This document shows positions 5,823 through 5,854 of a DNA stretch of 5,854 nucleotides, piece after piece; the first letter of the stretch is position 1; each line of letters opens with the position of its first letter. The notes below the pieces were generated by a model. That model was not told the origin of the DNA. It worked only from the letters and a program-made list of their open reading frames with translations, and did no database searches. The translations under genes and the position numbers were made by a program. The stretch comes from an uncultured Bacteroidales bacterium (GTDB lineage Bacteria; Bacteroidota; Bacteroidia; Bacteroidales; UBA3824). The stretch is taken from NCBI GenBank assembly GCA_937877455.1, contig CALFIU010000081.1, positions 1-5,854 on the forward strand, in the 5' to 3' direction.

Positions 5823-5849
5823 TAAATACACTGAAAATCAGTATATTTA
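5823..5849. repeat. Inverted repeat near the right end
   Basis: The arms TAAATACACTGA and TCAGTATATTTA pair over 12 positions with one mismatch (C5829 against A5843) around an AAA loop. No T tract follows on the plus strand, but a CAAAATTTTTG stretch follows on the minus strand, so it could end a leftward transcript from beyond the window. A recombinase site or the edge of a mobile element is an alternative. The gene-free stretch from 5763 to the end holds nothing else I recognise. Confidence 0.5.
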
Positions 5850-5854
5850 AGCGT

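Overview
The window looks like a piece of a Bacteroidetes (probably Bacteroidales-type) chromosome. This is inferred from three things: -7 promoter boxes of the TAnnTTTG type sit at sensible distances from start codons, those starts lack Shine-Dalgarno sequences, and a protein kinase family and BspA-like leucine-rich repeats typical of that phylum are present. There are no rRNA, tRNA or CRISPR sequences and no recognisable transposase. The species cannot be named from the sequence.

Layout. Positions 1-84 hold the last 27 codons of a plus-strand gene, possibly an outer-membrane beta-barrel protein. It converges on a minus-strand gene (111-1709) for a P-loop ATPase with a C-terminal PD-(D/E)XK nuclease-like domain. 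Divergent from that ATPase, at 1810, is the start of a kinase-family gene that keeps only about 18 codons before the sequence changes. Next comes a second minus-strand P-loop ATPase, of the AAA_14/DUF4143 type (1885-3225). A spacer at 3226-3450 carries four 33-bp tandem repeats between two divergent promoters. The same kinase start then appears again at 3451, this time leading into a full gene (3451-5046) for a Ser/Thr-type kinase fused to a BspA-like leucine-rich repeat array. Eleven bases later an HNH-like zinc-binding protein begins (5058-5762), apparently in the same operon. The last 92 bases hold a weak terminator candidate and an inverted repeat.

What stands out. A 76-bp segment covering the 5' leader and first 18 codons of the kinase gene occurs twice, at 1789-1864 and 3430-3505, with 71 of 76 bases identical. 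All three differences inside the coding part fall at third codon positions. Each copy faces a different minus-strand ATPase/nuclease-fold gene, so the unit 'ATPase leftward, kinase start rightward' is present twice, once broken and once intact. I infer a history of paralogous kinase loci, truncation and module exchange.

The kinase-LRR plus HNH-like pair, surrounded by ATPase/nuclease-fold genes, has the look of an accessory conflict or sensing locus. That function is a hypothesis; nothing in the sequence proves it.
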